Below, piece after piece: positions 1-14,300 of a DNA stretch of 64,000 nucleotides. The stretch spans positions 6,696,001-6,760,000 of the forward strand of contig JANCRA010000012.1 of assembly GCA_024362935.1 (NCBI GenBank). Reading direction: 5' to 3'. Every line of letters begins with the position of its first letter. The first letter of the stretch is position 1. The position numbers and the translations under genes were made by a program. Source of the DNA: Setophaga petechia (Eukaryota > Chordata > Aves > Passeriformes > Parulidae). The notes under the pieces are model-generated. The model was not told where the DNA came from. It saw nothing but the letters and a program-made list of their open reading frames with translations, and made no database searches.

Positions 1-3000
1 TATTACTGTAACCACAGAAAAATAATAACTCTAAATGGAGTACTTGGAAGCCCTAAGGTACATACAAATATCCTAAGGCCCTGGACTTCTAAGACAATTA
101 AAATACTATCACACTTTCTTTATATAGTATTTAATTGCCTTTCTTACACATCACTATATTGATAAAAATAGATACCTACAACTCAACTTTAGCCAGCCAG
201 AATTTGAGATTAAATTTCCTATAGAAGATTACAAATGTCTCAAGTTTAATGAAAAATATGTGTTTGTAAACCAAAAGCTGAATGAAGGGCTCCAATGCAA
301 AACCAGAACATTTATTTATCTACAAAAGAACAGCCTCCAGACAAACATGAGACAACTGAATGTCTTTTCAGTACAGTGGGTGACAACAGGTTAGGTTAAT
401 CTTCTCAGACTGCTCATTTTTAAGATTTCCAAAATGAAACTCATAAAAACTCTGAGACCATGACTACCTCTTTGTAATCCTGGTCACACATAAGGAAATA
501 AACAAGTTTACACTAAAACTTTAAAAGAATCTGCACACTGAAAGCAGTGGCCTCTGTCATGGTATCAATACCCAAAGAGCAATTTGGCCAAGGAACTCTG
601 AAAACCCTTGCACAGCAGCTCTAGAATGGCCATCAAAGATCAAATAGGTCAAAGTCCTTAATTTCCCACTCTGTAAGGAGAAATATTACTAAAACCAGGG
701 AAAATCAAAATGAAGAGAAAAACACTGTTTTCATAATAATTATTTCAGCATGTGACAACTAGTATTACATAAACTGAATATGAGTAATATTCTGCTGTAT
801 TTCTCCCAGGTGTTGGGTTCTTACACCCACTTGGTTTTATAAAAATTCCAATTACATTAAGAAGAATGTTGTGGCCTTCAGAGATTCAAAGAAAAGCCTC
901 CAGAAAAACCTATCTGAAATGGTTATCCAAAGAATCAAAACCACACATAAACCAAATAGGTTTTAAGGCCAACATTATACCTAAATTCATTTTCTTTGGA
1001 TTTGTGACAACATTATTTCTTTTACAAAACCATACCGTGTGGATAAAATGTCATTTTGTTTAAATAAATAAACATGACCGAAAAGTGTTTCAGGATCTGG
1101 CAAAAAAATATTCTAACAGCTCTAATGGATAAACATTTCAGTGATGCATTGTGTAGTATAACGTGTTTGATGGGCTGGTCACTGACAGTAACGCATCTCT
1201 CATCTGTTTCTGCTTCTTTAGCAGGCAGATGAGAGGAGCAATTCCTGTATTTATCACAATAATCTCCTAGAAAGGACACTATAGCACAGCTTGGAAGATG
1301 TGACCTTTTCTCACAGAAGAGAATAAAGGCGTGAACTACATGAAATACAACTTTCAGAGGTACATTGCTGCTGGCAATTTCGGGTTGCTTTAATAGGCTT
1401 GCCTGCGAGCTGGCACTGCCACTGCAGCTCCATGCCGTGCTCTGTCATCTTTTCTCAGGGGTGGCAATATTTAAGAAAGGATGTGGTAGAGAACAACAGC
1501 TATTAAGAATTTTAGATGCCCCTTTTTAACCTGCTGACCTGTGGGGATCAGCGCCTGAAACTAAGCAAGATGTGTGAGAATTGCAAGGAAAAAAAATTAA
1601 CACAGAGCTTTAGTGAACCAGCTCCCGAGGACTGGATGGAGCCATTGCTATTCATTCAGCTAACAGCAAACAAATGCTACTGTGAAGAAAACAAATTAAG
1701 ATGGGATAAATGAGAGCTTTTCATATATTTGAAAAGGGATGTCTAATGTAAAAAACACTACAAAGAGCAAAGAAGTTGTGCAAAGATTTTACTCTTTAAG
1801 GCAGCTGAAAGATCAAACCAGGAGGCTATGATAGTAATAGTAAATCTGCCATAATGACAATTCTGGAAAAAATCTAATTCTGATTTGTTTACGAGGATGA
1901 CAAAACAATAAGCATTTCAATTCTTGTTATTTTTACTGTCTTGCAGTTGCAAAGAGACAATTTTGTTGTAAAACAGCAAAATCTACATGCACTAGCATTT
2001 AGGAAACCATAGGAGAGAACAGAAAATTGAAAGAAAGAAAATTAATCCTCCTCCATCTTCTTGTCTCAAAGAAAAGCATATGTGACTTCATCCTATTACT
2101 AAGCTCATACTCCAAAAGCTTCTGGTTTCTCTTTGTTCTCTTATCAGTAGTTTTGATTGAGTTTGGTTGTCAAGTGTATAGTCTCCTGTGATTTTAGTCT
2201 TCTCCAGGGTTACACACTGATAAGGCCAATAATTGACATTGTTATGCAGCAGGTTCTGCTGAACAAATAAACATGGAAAGAAAACAGTTTTCTTTGTAGA
2301 GAGACGTCTCCAGTGACAGCTGTGAATTACTAACTAAATGGAAGTCCTGCCAGTGCATTTAGTTTAGCAGGTCACTTAAATTGCTCAGGATGAACAGGAG
2401 TTCTTCCTTTGTTCAAGAAAAACACTTTTTATATTGAAATGGAGAAAATGCAGACATCCCTTTGTGGTATTTACTGAAAATAAATTTTAAAAAATTGGTT
2501 GGTGAGAGAAATATAGGATACAGGAATCAGAAATTGCTTTTTCTAGAAACTTACAGGACAGTAAAATCAGATTTTCATTCTGTGGAAGATTTGATTTAAA
2601 ACTTGGACAGTAACAGCAGCACTCTGAAGTAGAAGCCATAAAGCAGGCTTACTGGAAATCCCTTCAGATTATACACACCTAGCATCACATCTTTTCTTTC
2701 CTACAGCAGGAATCAGACCAAACACAACTCTTGCCAACATGTGCAGATGAAGGGGACCCCAGTTCTGTATCCCAGCCTCCAAACCACAATGCTCAATCCC
2801 TAAGGAGTTTAGTCCCAGCATCCTTAGAGGCGCAGAGGTCTGAACAGAAAATATACATATATTTATTTTTACTTCATGTAGCCTTCCAGGACAAGGAAGG
2901 ACACAACTTAGAAGCAGAACAAAATCAACTTATTTCTAGAGTTCAATAATGTTATTGGATATGGTGACAAAAAAATAAAAACAATAAGGAAAAAACAGTG

Positions 3001-3374
3001 ATTACTCAACAATACTTGAACTTTTTTAATCCAAAATAGTGCTTTTCCTCTGCAACTAGGCTTTACAGAGAATCACAATTTTAGACATATTCACCACTGC
3101 AACGTGGTTCTAACACTGTGTGCTCTCAGTTGGTAGATATAACTAAAAATTACTATAGTCCAAAATGTTTAGAAGGTATTTTTAGGCAAAAACATTATAC
3201 ATGTTTTAGGAATGGTGAGACAATTCAAAATTATATTCTAAGGCCAGTTCATTATCCAACTGTTTCAACAACTGTGAGAGCTTCAGATGCATTTTGTACC
3301 TACACATGCTAGCAACCATGTATGTCAGTGGGAGTATTACTTAACAGGTACACAACAAAAATTTGGGGCTGGTT

Positions 3375-4112
3375 CCTAGAGTCATAGATGAGATCATTAC
3401 TTATCCTGGTCTGACCTCCTGTGTGGATAATAGGAACTAAACCTAAACATATGGTACATGTTTTTTTTTTTTTTTTTTAATTTCAGGAAAAACTGATTTG
3501 AAATCTTTAAGAGCTACAAAAATTCATTATTAGTTAATGTCTTGGGGCTTTTTCTGTATCAAATTTCTCATATATGAATCAATTCACCTATTGGTTTTCT
3601 TTTTGACAAGTTAAGTATGTCAAATACTTCAGTCACGGTCTCTGAGCCCTCCCTGTGTCTTTGACCTAAAACATCAGAACTGGATGCAATATTGACAAAG
3701 GAAGAAAACCACCAAAAGGCAAAACAAGCTCTTAGGTTCATTAATTCAAGGATCCAATCACTCCCATGTGCCACAGCATCATTTTGGGAGCTCATTAGGA
3801 GAGATGTAGGCATCACCCACCCTTTTGCAGCCACGTCACAGGGTACAGTCGCACACACCTATTCTAATTTATTTTATTTGCAGATTTTTTTTCATGTGAC
3901 TGTATCAAAATACAGCTCGCCTGAAGACATCAACTGAACAAGTGATTCAAGATTTGTTTATGTAACTGCTCTGTTCTCCTCACTTTGTCAGAATGGTAAA
4001 TCTGTGTCATCTGCAGATTTCTATTATCAGCTATTTTGTTACGGGAAATGCTGAATAGACTCATACCAACTCTCACTAAAGAAGCCTCCTCTTGAAGATG
4101 ATTAACAAAAAA
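3375..4112 (-). mobile_element. Ancient CR1 LINE fragment
   Basis: On the plus strand the piece starts with GAGTCATAGATGAGATCATT and then TGGTCTGACCTCCTGTGT, which matches the reverse complement of the 3' end of an old amniote CR1 type. Further along, AGAACTGGATGCAATATTGA, AGCATCATTTTGGGAGCTCA and GTGTCATCTGCAGATTTC follow in the order expected when moving toward the CR1 5' end through the reverse transcriptase region. It is heavily decayed and has no intact frame. A run of 18 T (3461-3478) sits inside it. Family assignment is from memory of CR1 consensus sequences. The subfamily is not certain. Confidence 0.75.
3461..3478. repeat. Poly(T), 18 bases
   Basis: A pure T run inside the ancient CR1 fragment at 3375-4112. 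No retrotransposed transcript is seen beside it. Confidence 0.95.
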
Positions 4113-4170
4113 AAGTATTTAGGACATTGTATTATATTTTTGTTGATACTGTTAAATGCTATTTAAGTGT

Positions 4171-4204
4171 ACAGAATAAAGCAGACCACAGAATAAAGTA
4201 GGCC
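4171..4204. repeat. 17-base tandem duplication
   Basis: ACAGAATAAAGCAGACC is followed directly by ACAGAATAAAGTAGGCC, with two differences. Confidence 0.85.
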
Positions 4205-5319
4205 AAATTATTATGTTGCACTTTTGCGTAATCAATGTAGATTCACTTTTCAGAATTAAAGATAGAAATGAAGCTGTTAAGAATGACATGGGGAAAAAAA
4301 TGGTTCATTTCTTCTTCTTAACTGATAGTAGGAAAACTGGCTAAGTAAATATAAATAAATAATAATTATTAGAGAGATAAGTAAAGATGATAGAATTTAA
4401 TACTTGTAATCAAAACTATATCTTTATTAGCTTCCTGATCATAGATGGTATTTTCTTCCCACTGTGCCTTCTGAGATAGATAAAAATTGCCACACATACA
4501 GGAAGCACTCACATGTTACAAGATTTCCATTAAAATCTATTAAGAAAAATGAACTTCTAGTTCTTTTTGCAGACAATATTAGTAACTCATTACTATTGTT
4601 AGCTGGACATGCTGTGGTCACTAGAAAACCAGTCTCATTGCAACATTATTCTCTGACATGTTGGAGTTTCACTATTTACAGTCTTCCTGAAAATCAGGAA
4701 AAGGTTTGGATAGCCTACTGGTAAGGTGAACAAGCCCATCAACTGGAAGAGCTCTGATACCTGTGTAGATATATTAACAAAAACTGACTGAGTATACAAA
4801 ATCTACATGGAGGCAAAAATAAATATCCAAAGCTATCCAAATAGCTAAAAATATCCAAAATAATTGTCATTTCTTTCTGAAAAGTAAACATAAATAAAGG
4901 TAATAAAATGGGAAATCATTTCATTGCAGTTCCACATTCATGACCTAGAGTGTATTGCTTATCGGTGAGTGATCATGTTGCCACAAGGGAAATGATAACA
5001 CACTCAGCAAGACTGAAATAGGACTGAAGTATGAAATAGCATCCTTGCAGCCCCAGCAAAGCACAAAGTCAGACTACTTATGGTGACTGGAACCATTCCA
5101 AGCCTAAACCTACCCCATTTATTTTCTAACACTGTGTTGAGATAGCAAAATTGCAGCATGGATTTGGAAAGCCCCAACAGTCCACTGCTGACTCATGCAG
5201 TTAAACCATGCTGTTACTACATTATATTTATGCTGTTATCACAATACTTCATGATGGGAGACTTCATTATGGTCAGAGCCAGAGCAGATGATGAAATACA
5301 CGTTTAGAGGAAACATCAG

Positions 5320-5596
5320 TTGCTTGCCTGCATTAAAATACATAGTCTGAATATCAGGTGAAATTAATTCCAGTGATTAAGAACCATTCCCAGTTACATA
5401 TATAGTCATACAGAACCCTATTTCAATAATTATACAAACAGCCAAATGAAAGATTTAGATGTTTAATTACATGAGAACAGCTTATTTACATTGAGGCTTT
5501 AACAAGAGTTTTTATTTTTCTTTGATCCAAGGAGTCCTTCTTTAACTGTGTGCGTTCTTTGTATCTTCATAACTACTGTGGTTTGGAATTTTTCTA
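5320..5596 (+). repeat. Inverted repeat, left copy
   Basis: This segment is the reverse complement of 8185-8476 with small indels. By eye most positions agree, roughly four in five or better. Shared landmarks include TTGCTTGCCTGCATTAAAATAC at the outer end and CTGTGGTTTGGA at the inner end. The middle carries long identical runs such as TAAATAAGCTGTTCTCATGTAATTA (seen here as its complement). It is not recognised as CR1 or LTR. It could be one copy of an unnamed interspersed repeat, or one arm of an inverted duplication. Confidence 0.85.
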
Positions 5597-8184
5597 AGGT
5601 TTCTTATAGGGCATCTTCACCAATTCTATTTGCCAACTATAACAACCTGAACAAAATTCCTGGGAACCCAAACAGCAAGAAAACCCCCTGGCTTACTGAC
5701 AAGATTTTATCTGAAAAGTCAGATTTGGAAAGTACTATAAAAATACAGCCTAGTGATCACCTGCAACTTCCAATCAAACATTCAGCTTTTAATTTCTAAT
5801 TTCTTTGATCAAATCTTAAAAAAGTTAAATCATTCCACAGGAGTATAATTTTGGGTACTGAGTTTCTTTTGCTGAATACCTTTACTTTGATTGCTCTGAA
5901 ATAAAGTGGAATATTTTTTTCAATTTTATGATATTTGTTTAATTACTTAAAATATTTTTAGATATTTTCATCTTTCTGTAAGTAAAATCTAGATTTATTC
6001 TGTTTCTAGTTCTCTCCCCACTTAGATTGTAGAAATGGGCATTATATAAAATAAATGTTAATCCACCTTCCAATTTTATGTTTCCAGCATTAAACATTTA
6101 GTTTGGGTCAACTTTCTTAATTCTGTTGATCTTCACCACAGCAATTGTAGCTGAATTAGCTTCAGTAAAATTTGTTGATACACTTGACAGTCTGGCATTG
6201 CTTTTCTACAGCAAATATCCACTATTATGTAGATATTTTTATCCTAAGGCTCAAATTGTTAAGACAGGCAACTTTACTGAAGTTAAAATATGATAATTCT
6301 GCAATTAAGATGAACCCAATGTTTTGTCTGAGAAAGAGTAAGTAATTATGATGAAACCATTCAAGATACAGCATGACTGTAATGTAGCAAAAATGAAATC
6401 TGGACTGACAAGAACATCCAATGGAATTTAGAAGAAACAAAAATCCCCTCCAGTGCCCAGAAGTGTAGTAGTCTATCAGGTGAAAATTCAAATATCATGG
6501 AAAGTTACACGTTATGTACTTCTCCAATGCACAAATCATAGCTGGAATGTATATAAATGAACCCATGAAAAAGCATAGTTGGTTTTTTACCAGATAGCAT
6601 AGACAGTTTCTTCTGGTTTGGATGGTTTTGGCTGGGCTTGTGGGGGTTTCTTTCCTCATTTGCTTATTTTTTAACATAAAGAGATATCCAACACCTTTAA
6701 GATTTTCCAGACTAAAAATTTCTGGCAGTAATTTTATTTTCTATTGGTAGAAGGCCTTCTCTGGTTTTCGTACCTAAGACTGGCTAAGAACAGCATGTCC
6801 AGAACAAAACAGCACTTTTTAAAAACACCAGAATATGGATGCAAAAGCCTCAGCTCAGCTTTTCCATATGATTTTCTGTCAGGATTTTATGCAGTATTAA
6901 GAATGATACATGTAAATCTTAACTATAAAACAGAAAGACTAAAACCATTGCATCTTGGTAAAATGCTCTGCAAATTGTATTTTAATTACTCTGCATATTT
7001 GCAAAACATTTTTTGTTTTGAAGCCTATTTACTGAACTTATATTCTATTGATTCTCAATGTGCCCAATATGCTTTGAAAAGAGGTATGATTGTATTTATG
7101 TAGCAGCAACGTGCCTCTGGATCCCTGAGAGCCTACTCAAAACAGTCAAAATCCTATGCCTTTTTTTTTTGCTCTGTGATCAATTTAACTCTTCAACAGC
7201 AGCATTTACTAAAAATGGTGAATTCAATTTGTCAAATAACTCAACTGAAGCCAAAATCAAATTATTATTCTGGTTCACTTAAAGCCATCCGAAGACTTAG
7301 AGGGTTATCAAGAAACTACTTTATGGAAAATAGAACAAAAATCAATCTGTATTCTTGCATCCTTCCCAAAGGGTTATTAGCCCAGCAATATTCATCATCC
7401 GTTCATTCTGTGTGAATACCTGTAACCATATTCCTTTTTCTTGAATAAGCAAAATAGAATCCTGTTTCAATTACGACATGCACAATGTGATTTTTAGATG
7501 TAATCACAACTACTTAACCTAAAAATTATAGAAAATTGTGCCAAACCCATAAAGATTTAGAAAAAGTTATTTATATAAACTTACTGAAAAAAGGTCAGAT
7601 CTGTTAGAAACTGTCAAGAGTCCTCTGTCCCTAACAACAGGTATTTTCCCTCTTCATATGTAATTGTCTTTAAAAGAGTTGGAGGAGAAAAGTTTCCTAA
7701 AAACTTCATTTTAACCTACAGATTTATGAATTCTAGGATACTATTACATTTTCATAAATTTGAATTCACTGTGCTCTTTGCACATTAGAAGAATTAATGG
7801 TAAGTGTCCTTCTAAACAGCGTCGATTTGCTACAGCTTTTTGACCTCTATCTTCAGTAGTTAAATATAACAAAACTGTGGTTCCCCTGTATCACAGAAAA
7901 AAAGAATGGTACAAAGGTTAAGGGGCTTTTTGGACAGTTTATTTGTTTGGGTTTTTTTCCCTAAAAAATCCTATCCTCATCCTGTGCAATACTCTGATAA
8001 TGTGAAGAAACATAAAAACCATATGGGTGCCATCAGTTGTAAGACTACATTACAGGTCTGTTTAAAGAAAAAAAACCAACCAAAACTAAAATATACAATT
8101 CACATTATACACACCATTGTAAAATCATTTTCTTATCTTGCAATGTCCAAGTACTGTTCAAGTACTTGCACAGTAAATCCACAG

Positions 8185-8476
8185 TAGAAAATCCAAACCA
8201 CAGTATTCCTGAAGATACAAAGAACACACAAAGCTAAAGGACAATTCTTTGGATCAAAGAAAAATAGAAACTCTTGTTAAAGTCTCAGTGTAAATAAGCT
8301 GTTCTCATGTAATTAACAGTTAAATCTTTCATTTGGAAAAACACGGCTGTATAATTCTATAATCACTGAAATATGGTTCTGCGTGACTATATCTGAAACT
8401 TGTAATGGTTCTTAATCACTAGAATTAATTTCATCTGATATTTATTTTCTTCATGTATTTTAATGCAGGCAAGCAA
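8185..8476 (-). repeat. Inverted repeat, right copy
   Basis: This is the partner of 5320-5596 in opposite orientation, starting near TAGAAAATCCAAACCACAG and ending TAATGCAGGCAAGCAA. Similarity drops away sharply on both sides, so the two copies share the same two ends. The 2,588 bases between them show no coding motif and no sign of transposase. The flanks show no obvious target-site duplication. Confidence 0.85.
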
Positions 8477-11250
8477 GTGTGAAACTCCAAGTGCTGCTCT
8501 CCACCTCAGGAAAAAGTTGTTATCCATCGTTACATATCTCATGCATGAATGCTTTATGACCCCATCGGAATATTTGAATCCGAACACTGGTTTCTGTAAC
8601 ACTGTTCATAAAGAAACCTCCTTTAAAATAGCAATGATTGTGCTACATACTGTCCAGACCAGTCTCATTCACTCTAAAAGCTGCATTTGCTGTTCATTCT
8701 TGTTGCTACATCTGGGCTTATTTATTAGGTGGCAGTTAATTCTGCAAGGACAACCTTCAAGAAAAACAACTGAATAAAGGACATAAAGCCATATTAATAT
8801 TATCCTACAATTAAAAATGGCATTAACAAAAACAATAAAGAAAAAAGCACTTAATTTAGCACAAATTTCACTAAGCAATTTCCATTAGAAATTGAGAATT
8901 AATTTCTGGGGAAAACAGGAAAAGCTGACCAATTACAAGGTTAATGGGATTAGTCTAATCACATTCAAAATATGCAATTTTCAGAGAGCAAAATGAAATA
9001 AAGATTTTGGTAAACTGCGGAACTTTGAGGACACTACGTATTCAGCCTCACAAGATTAAAGAGCTGAGATCCCAGAGCTTTTATGGCACCCAGAGTTCGA
9101 GACAGAAATTATTACTATGCCATTGTAACTGCAATGATCTCTGAAGTTCTACATCCAGGACAATCTCCACATCTTCTATTTGTTTTATTCCTTTACATTT
9201 CGTTTTTCAAGAAACTCTGATTCTGAAGAGACTGGCAGATAGTCAAGGACCAAGTAATATGTTGGTAACACTCTTTTTTAGGTTGCTCTGCTAATTAGTT
9301 ACTAAGCAAAATGAGTATTAATGGAAAGGTTTAAACCCAATCAATAAAATACATTACAACAATTATTGGCAAGAATATACAGAAAACATAGTATGCTTTT
9401 ACAGAATAACTATAAAGTAAAGTAAAAATTAATTCTAGAGCTCACTCGGTGACAGTAAAAAGTAGGATCCATTACTAAACAAGAAGTTATTTTCCTATTA
9501 TAATCACAAGAATGCATTTCCCACAAAAAAAGCCCAAATCATATTCAAATCTGTAACACTAAAATCCTTAAATTCAAATAACAAGAATAGAGGTGCACAC
9601 AAAGGCAAGGGCTCAGGTGTCTCTGAGGAGTCAGGTAACTCTTTCTGAAGAAGGAATGCCTGCTAAAGAAACAGATACTTCTTCCATGAAAATATGCAGA
9701 ATGTAAAGGGATCTTCCAAGCAATATGAATTGAATAAACACTATGTCCTACAGTTCCTCTCCACACAACAGCAAGTTTTACAGGAATTATGATCAAGATG
9801 TCTTTCCCTCTATCGAGCAGTCTCTGCTGAAGCTTCCATCCCTCTTCTTTACTGGTAACATCTCTGGTAAAAATCAGTACAGAAGATAACATTTGGGCTT
9901 GCAAAGAGACATTCACATCCTCAAGCAAAGTACTTCACCAAGTATTTAATATTCAAACCATTAAATGTAGGATTTGACAGATGAATTCTAATTTCTGTCA
10001 ATGCCATATTCCTTCATAAATAATACAGTGACATAAATATTTGCACAGGATAGGGTGAGATCAGAAGTGACTAATTCATACATGTCTTTCCACTGACTAC
10101 AAATGTAACTTAAAAGTGACTTTATTTCTAATTTAGATCTGGGTTAAAGGATTCACTTTATTTCACTAAACCTTAAGCCAAAGTACATAATGTAACACAT
10201 TTTCAATCTAACTGGTCTCTGAAACACAAATCATATATTCATATAATATTTGTACTGAACTATGCAGTTGGTTAGCATCTTTGTTACCTAAAAAAGTAAT
10301 ATTTGAAAAATAAGGAAGACATTACCTAATATCACACATAATTGATTTAGAAAATAGAAATAACTGCTGACTTTGTCATATAGTTGCTTAGGGTTTTTTT
10401 TGAAGAACATAGACAAACACGAGAGTTAGAACTCTGTCATACTAATATATGGTATAATGAACAGAGCTATCAAATATACTACATCTGCTGTTAAAGATTT
10501 TGCTCCGTGAAAGAAGGGTTAGAAGTTAATGAATTGCAGTACGTCACACATGAAATCCAAGCACAAATCTGCACTTTCAGTGCTTACACGTGAACTTTTT
10601 AATTTGATGCATTATCTAAAATTGCAACGCATCCCCTGACTATCAAAAAAGCAAACTATTCAAATAACAACTTCATTTGAAACTAACTGTAGAAAAACAC
10701 CTGATGAAATGCAATTTTTCAAATGGTGTGAACATTTACATGGAAGAAAATACAGACTATTCAGAACTATAAATTATTATATACCTTTTGGTATTTTTTT
10801 TTTTTAATAGTAAGCAAATGTGAAAGTATTACAAACTGACACTTGTGTGTAATGAGTCAAAATATATCTCCAAAGTGCTCTGGTAAGAGACATAAGTTCG
10901 TAAGACCTTGGCTCTTCAAGGATGCTTCTCATCTACTTTCAAGAAAAAGTAGCTGGCCATCACTTGAAAACAATTCTCTGTACTCTTCTTACATCTTACA
11001 CATTTCCTCTAGAAAGAGCCACTGCAGCTTTTACAGTGAAGAACCTCATTCCCTTTTAGATGCTCTCAACTGGTGTGCTAGGGAAGAAGGCACTTGTTAC
11101 TATCTACCAGTACCTTGATTTTCAGATTTTTTAAACTCCTGAGAAATAAGTGACTTCATAAAAGCCATGCGCCTTGGAATTACACTTAAAAACGGGTGAG
11201 AGTAAAAATGAAGTTACTAAATCTCAACACTCATTGAGTAATCTCAAAAT

Positions 11251-11300
11251 AAAGATTTAGTAATCTTTGTTACTCTAACTGTAACAAAGATTACAGTTAG
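11251..11300. repeat. Perfect 14-base hairpin with nested shorter arms
   Basis: GTAATCTTTGTTAC at 11260-11273 and GTAACAAAGATTAC at 11281-11294 are exact inverse complements around a 7-base loop. A further AAAGATT at 11251-11257 can pair with AATCTTT, and CTAACT (11275-11280) can pair with AGTTAG (11295-11300), so alternative foldings compete. No T-run terminator context or tRNA feature is seen. Confidence 0.85.
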
Positions 11301-14300
11301 AAATATTTACAAGTATTACAATCTTTAAAAACTTTTAAAATATTATTCTACTTAATATCAAAAGCTGAAGATCCTTGTCCTGTTTCTTATAAGCATGGTT
11401 TCAGTTTTCCATTATTCATGCTGCATCCAAAATAAAATTTCTACCAATACAGTCTGCTGGCCGTGTGGAACTGTGGTCTGCTGGTCTCCTTCATCAGGGA
11501 TTTTGAAAATTTCTTCCTCATTTGACCAACTTATTTCAGTGCAAAAAAAAAAAATTAACAACAGCTGGACAGATTTCCCAAGATAAGTCATGGCTGCAGT
11601 GATAGGTGTTCAAGGACTACTGTTTTTCCTCAAGTGCTTTGGAGAGCAGGTCTTAGTCTCACTGACTGCTGTGATTTGTCTGATAATATTAGACTAAATC
11701 ATATCACAGAATAACTTCTGAGTTTCAGTAGCATATACATATATTTAAGCTACTGGAAATTCAAAATCATTGTACTATAGCTAGTAATTTTACTATGTGC
11801 CACTGTTCCAAATATCTTGAGGAGGAAGGAGGACTTCCGGAAGAGAGCTAGATGGAAAAAGGGCAACAGAAACAGGGGCAGATTTCAAATTCAGGTATTA
11901 CAAAATTTACCTGTATGACTAGTAGTATATTAAAAACTATTTTAATATGCCAGGTATGAGTAATATATTATTCCTATAGGCTCTTGGGCCAGAAACTCAA
12001 GCAAAACAAAGAAAAAGAGATGAATTTAGGAATGAAAATATACACATTGCTAGCTATATAAGATATAAATCAACACTGGGGTTGGTTTTTTTGCTTTTTT
12101 GTTTTTTAAACTATTTTCATTCTCCGCTTTGCACATTTGAAGCCAAACTTTGGGGGAAAACAATGTATAACTTAGGAAAAAAAAGCCTACAGTATAATCA
12201 AAAGAAAATGGAAAGCCATACAGCATGAGATAAGTAAGATTAGAGTTACAATTTTTATTTCCTTTTTCATGCTTCTTAAGCCATTTTTAGTGTACCATTT
12301 AAACTGGTCAGAATCTTCCAGTAGCTTTCCAGACACAGGGCAAGTTCTCCTCCTAGTACTAGATAAGTACCAGTATTAAAAGAAGGATGACCAACAGTCT
12401 ATCTGTTACAGTTCAGTTAAATATTAAAATTTTGCAATAATAATTTCTGTGGAACAAATCTGTAGTTTTGACTGAATGTTAAAACATCTTTGCACCATTC
12501 TGTTTAATTTGCAATACCCTCACATATGGAGGCCAAGTCAAGATATTCATGACAATCAAAATATGCAGAAGCTTTTGACAAAGTTGAGTAGGGTTGATAA
12601 CAGAGCAGTTAAACTATTACCACTCACATCATTCTTTGTTCATTAAGCTCTGCATGCAAAAATGAAGCCTGCAACGTTATTATTGCAAATTGGCTCTTCT
12701 GAACATAAATGATCCAACAGTGTTGAATCCCAGCTGTCTGCTACCAGTACTCAGAGATTCAGAAATGATCTCATGTTCAGTTGCCAGCTATGACTTTCGA
12801 AGTCTAAAAAACAGCAGAGCGTCCAGTTTCTTGAAACACAGTACAATATACTGAACATCTTCCAAAAGTGCTCTCAGCAGGGAATTAAATCACAGCAGTG
12901 GTAGTAGTCAGGCTCTTTACAGTTAGAAAGATTTCCATGTTCACAGTTTTTAATTCTTTACAAGTTTTGGAACATCCACTGAAAAGACCCTATTAGCTTC
13001 CATACATTGAAGAATGAGGGCACAAAATCATTTAATCATAGAGCTTAGAGAGAAGGAGGGCAAACATTCCTCTGTTCAAAAAACTAATCCTTTCAGAAAC
13101 ATATTTTTTTATTTTTTCTTTAATTGATAAACATTTCTTTTTACTGCAGGAGCAATGGAAATTAATTTTTAGCACAGTACATACCAGGAAGCTAAATTAA
13201 AAAAGATTTATTAGCTATACCTCATATGATATAAAGTAAGCACTCCTATACTTTCAGGCAGAAAAAGTAAAATTTAAAAATTTACATCATAAACTATGTA
13301 AAGATCACAAAAGACTAATGAAGTCTATATTACTGTGGTTGAGTGTAAAAAGATAGTATGAAATTACATTTCTGATATCTGACTTGTTTCTACAGTAGAT
13401 AATTTCTAGGAAAGATATTAATATAAAACTTTTTAAAGTAAAGCCTATTACTTATATAGGCAGCAGACACGAATTTGTCCTCTAAGTATCTTGTTATTCA
13501 GCATTTATCTAATTTCTATTGTATGTCTATTAGATATACAATTGTGTGTGCATTCATTTTGGTAAACAAGTCGATAAAACTTATTTCCCATATACAAAAT
13601 AATAATTGAATAATCATTACTTAAAATATTATATAAACAAGAATAAAACACAGTCACTATCCTGAAGATTTTATGGCTCAAGTGCAAAGCAAGAAACAAT
13701 AAATTCACAGAAAAGTAAAAAGAAACAACACAAAACTCATCAATGTGACTCTAAGTGCTACTAACAGACTCAAGCCAACCTGTCAAATCTATTCTGGGCA
13801 TAGCAAAAAACCAGAACTTAGCATGGCTTAGAGCAAAGCAGCTGAATATCTGCATTAGGTGCTCCATTTAAGTAAGGTGGCAAAGTGGGAGATAGCACTG
13901 CTACTTTCTTGTGAGTGCAGGTGGGTGATGAAGCTGTCATCACAGGCTGATAGACTGCAGTCAGCATCTCACTGCTGAATCTCAGATGCCATGTAATGTG
14001 TCAGTATTAGTCCATTAAAGGCCTCAAAAGAGAAAGTGTCTAAGTTTTCCTTGGTGCTCTAAAAAAGAGGGAGCTAAGGGAGATGCAGAGCAAAAAAAGC
14101 AAGAAAAAATGATGGACTGAAAAATTATCTTTACAGCTTCTTTGCAGTCTGGGTGAATATAATTGGAGCAAAAATGCATTTGTCAATGACAAAGAAAAGG
14201 ACAATGCAGTAATAAAGACGTGAGTTGGTGACAGCGTGGGTGAAAATGTCTTTAAGGCAGACAGAAAAGCCTCTATCTTAAAATCATGAATAAGATCTGC

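Noticed and set aside
6744..7103. 119-residue frame between the inverted repeats, considered as a transposase remnant
   Set aside because: No DDE or other transposase signature is seen, and the composition is that of random AT-rich sequence.
9545..9928. 127-residue minus-strand open frame
   Set aside because: It is in the sense orientation of the host gene but has no recognisable motif and does not match the expected C-terminal tail of TBC1D22A.
13027..13085. Possible CR1 3' end near AATCATAGAGCTTAGAGAGA
   Set aside because: Only the AATCATAGAG start resembles CR1. The following sequence does not continue the match.
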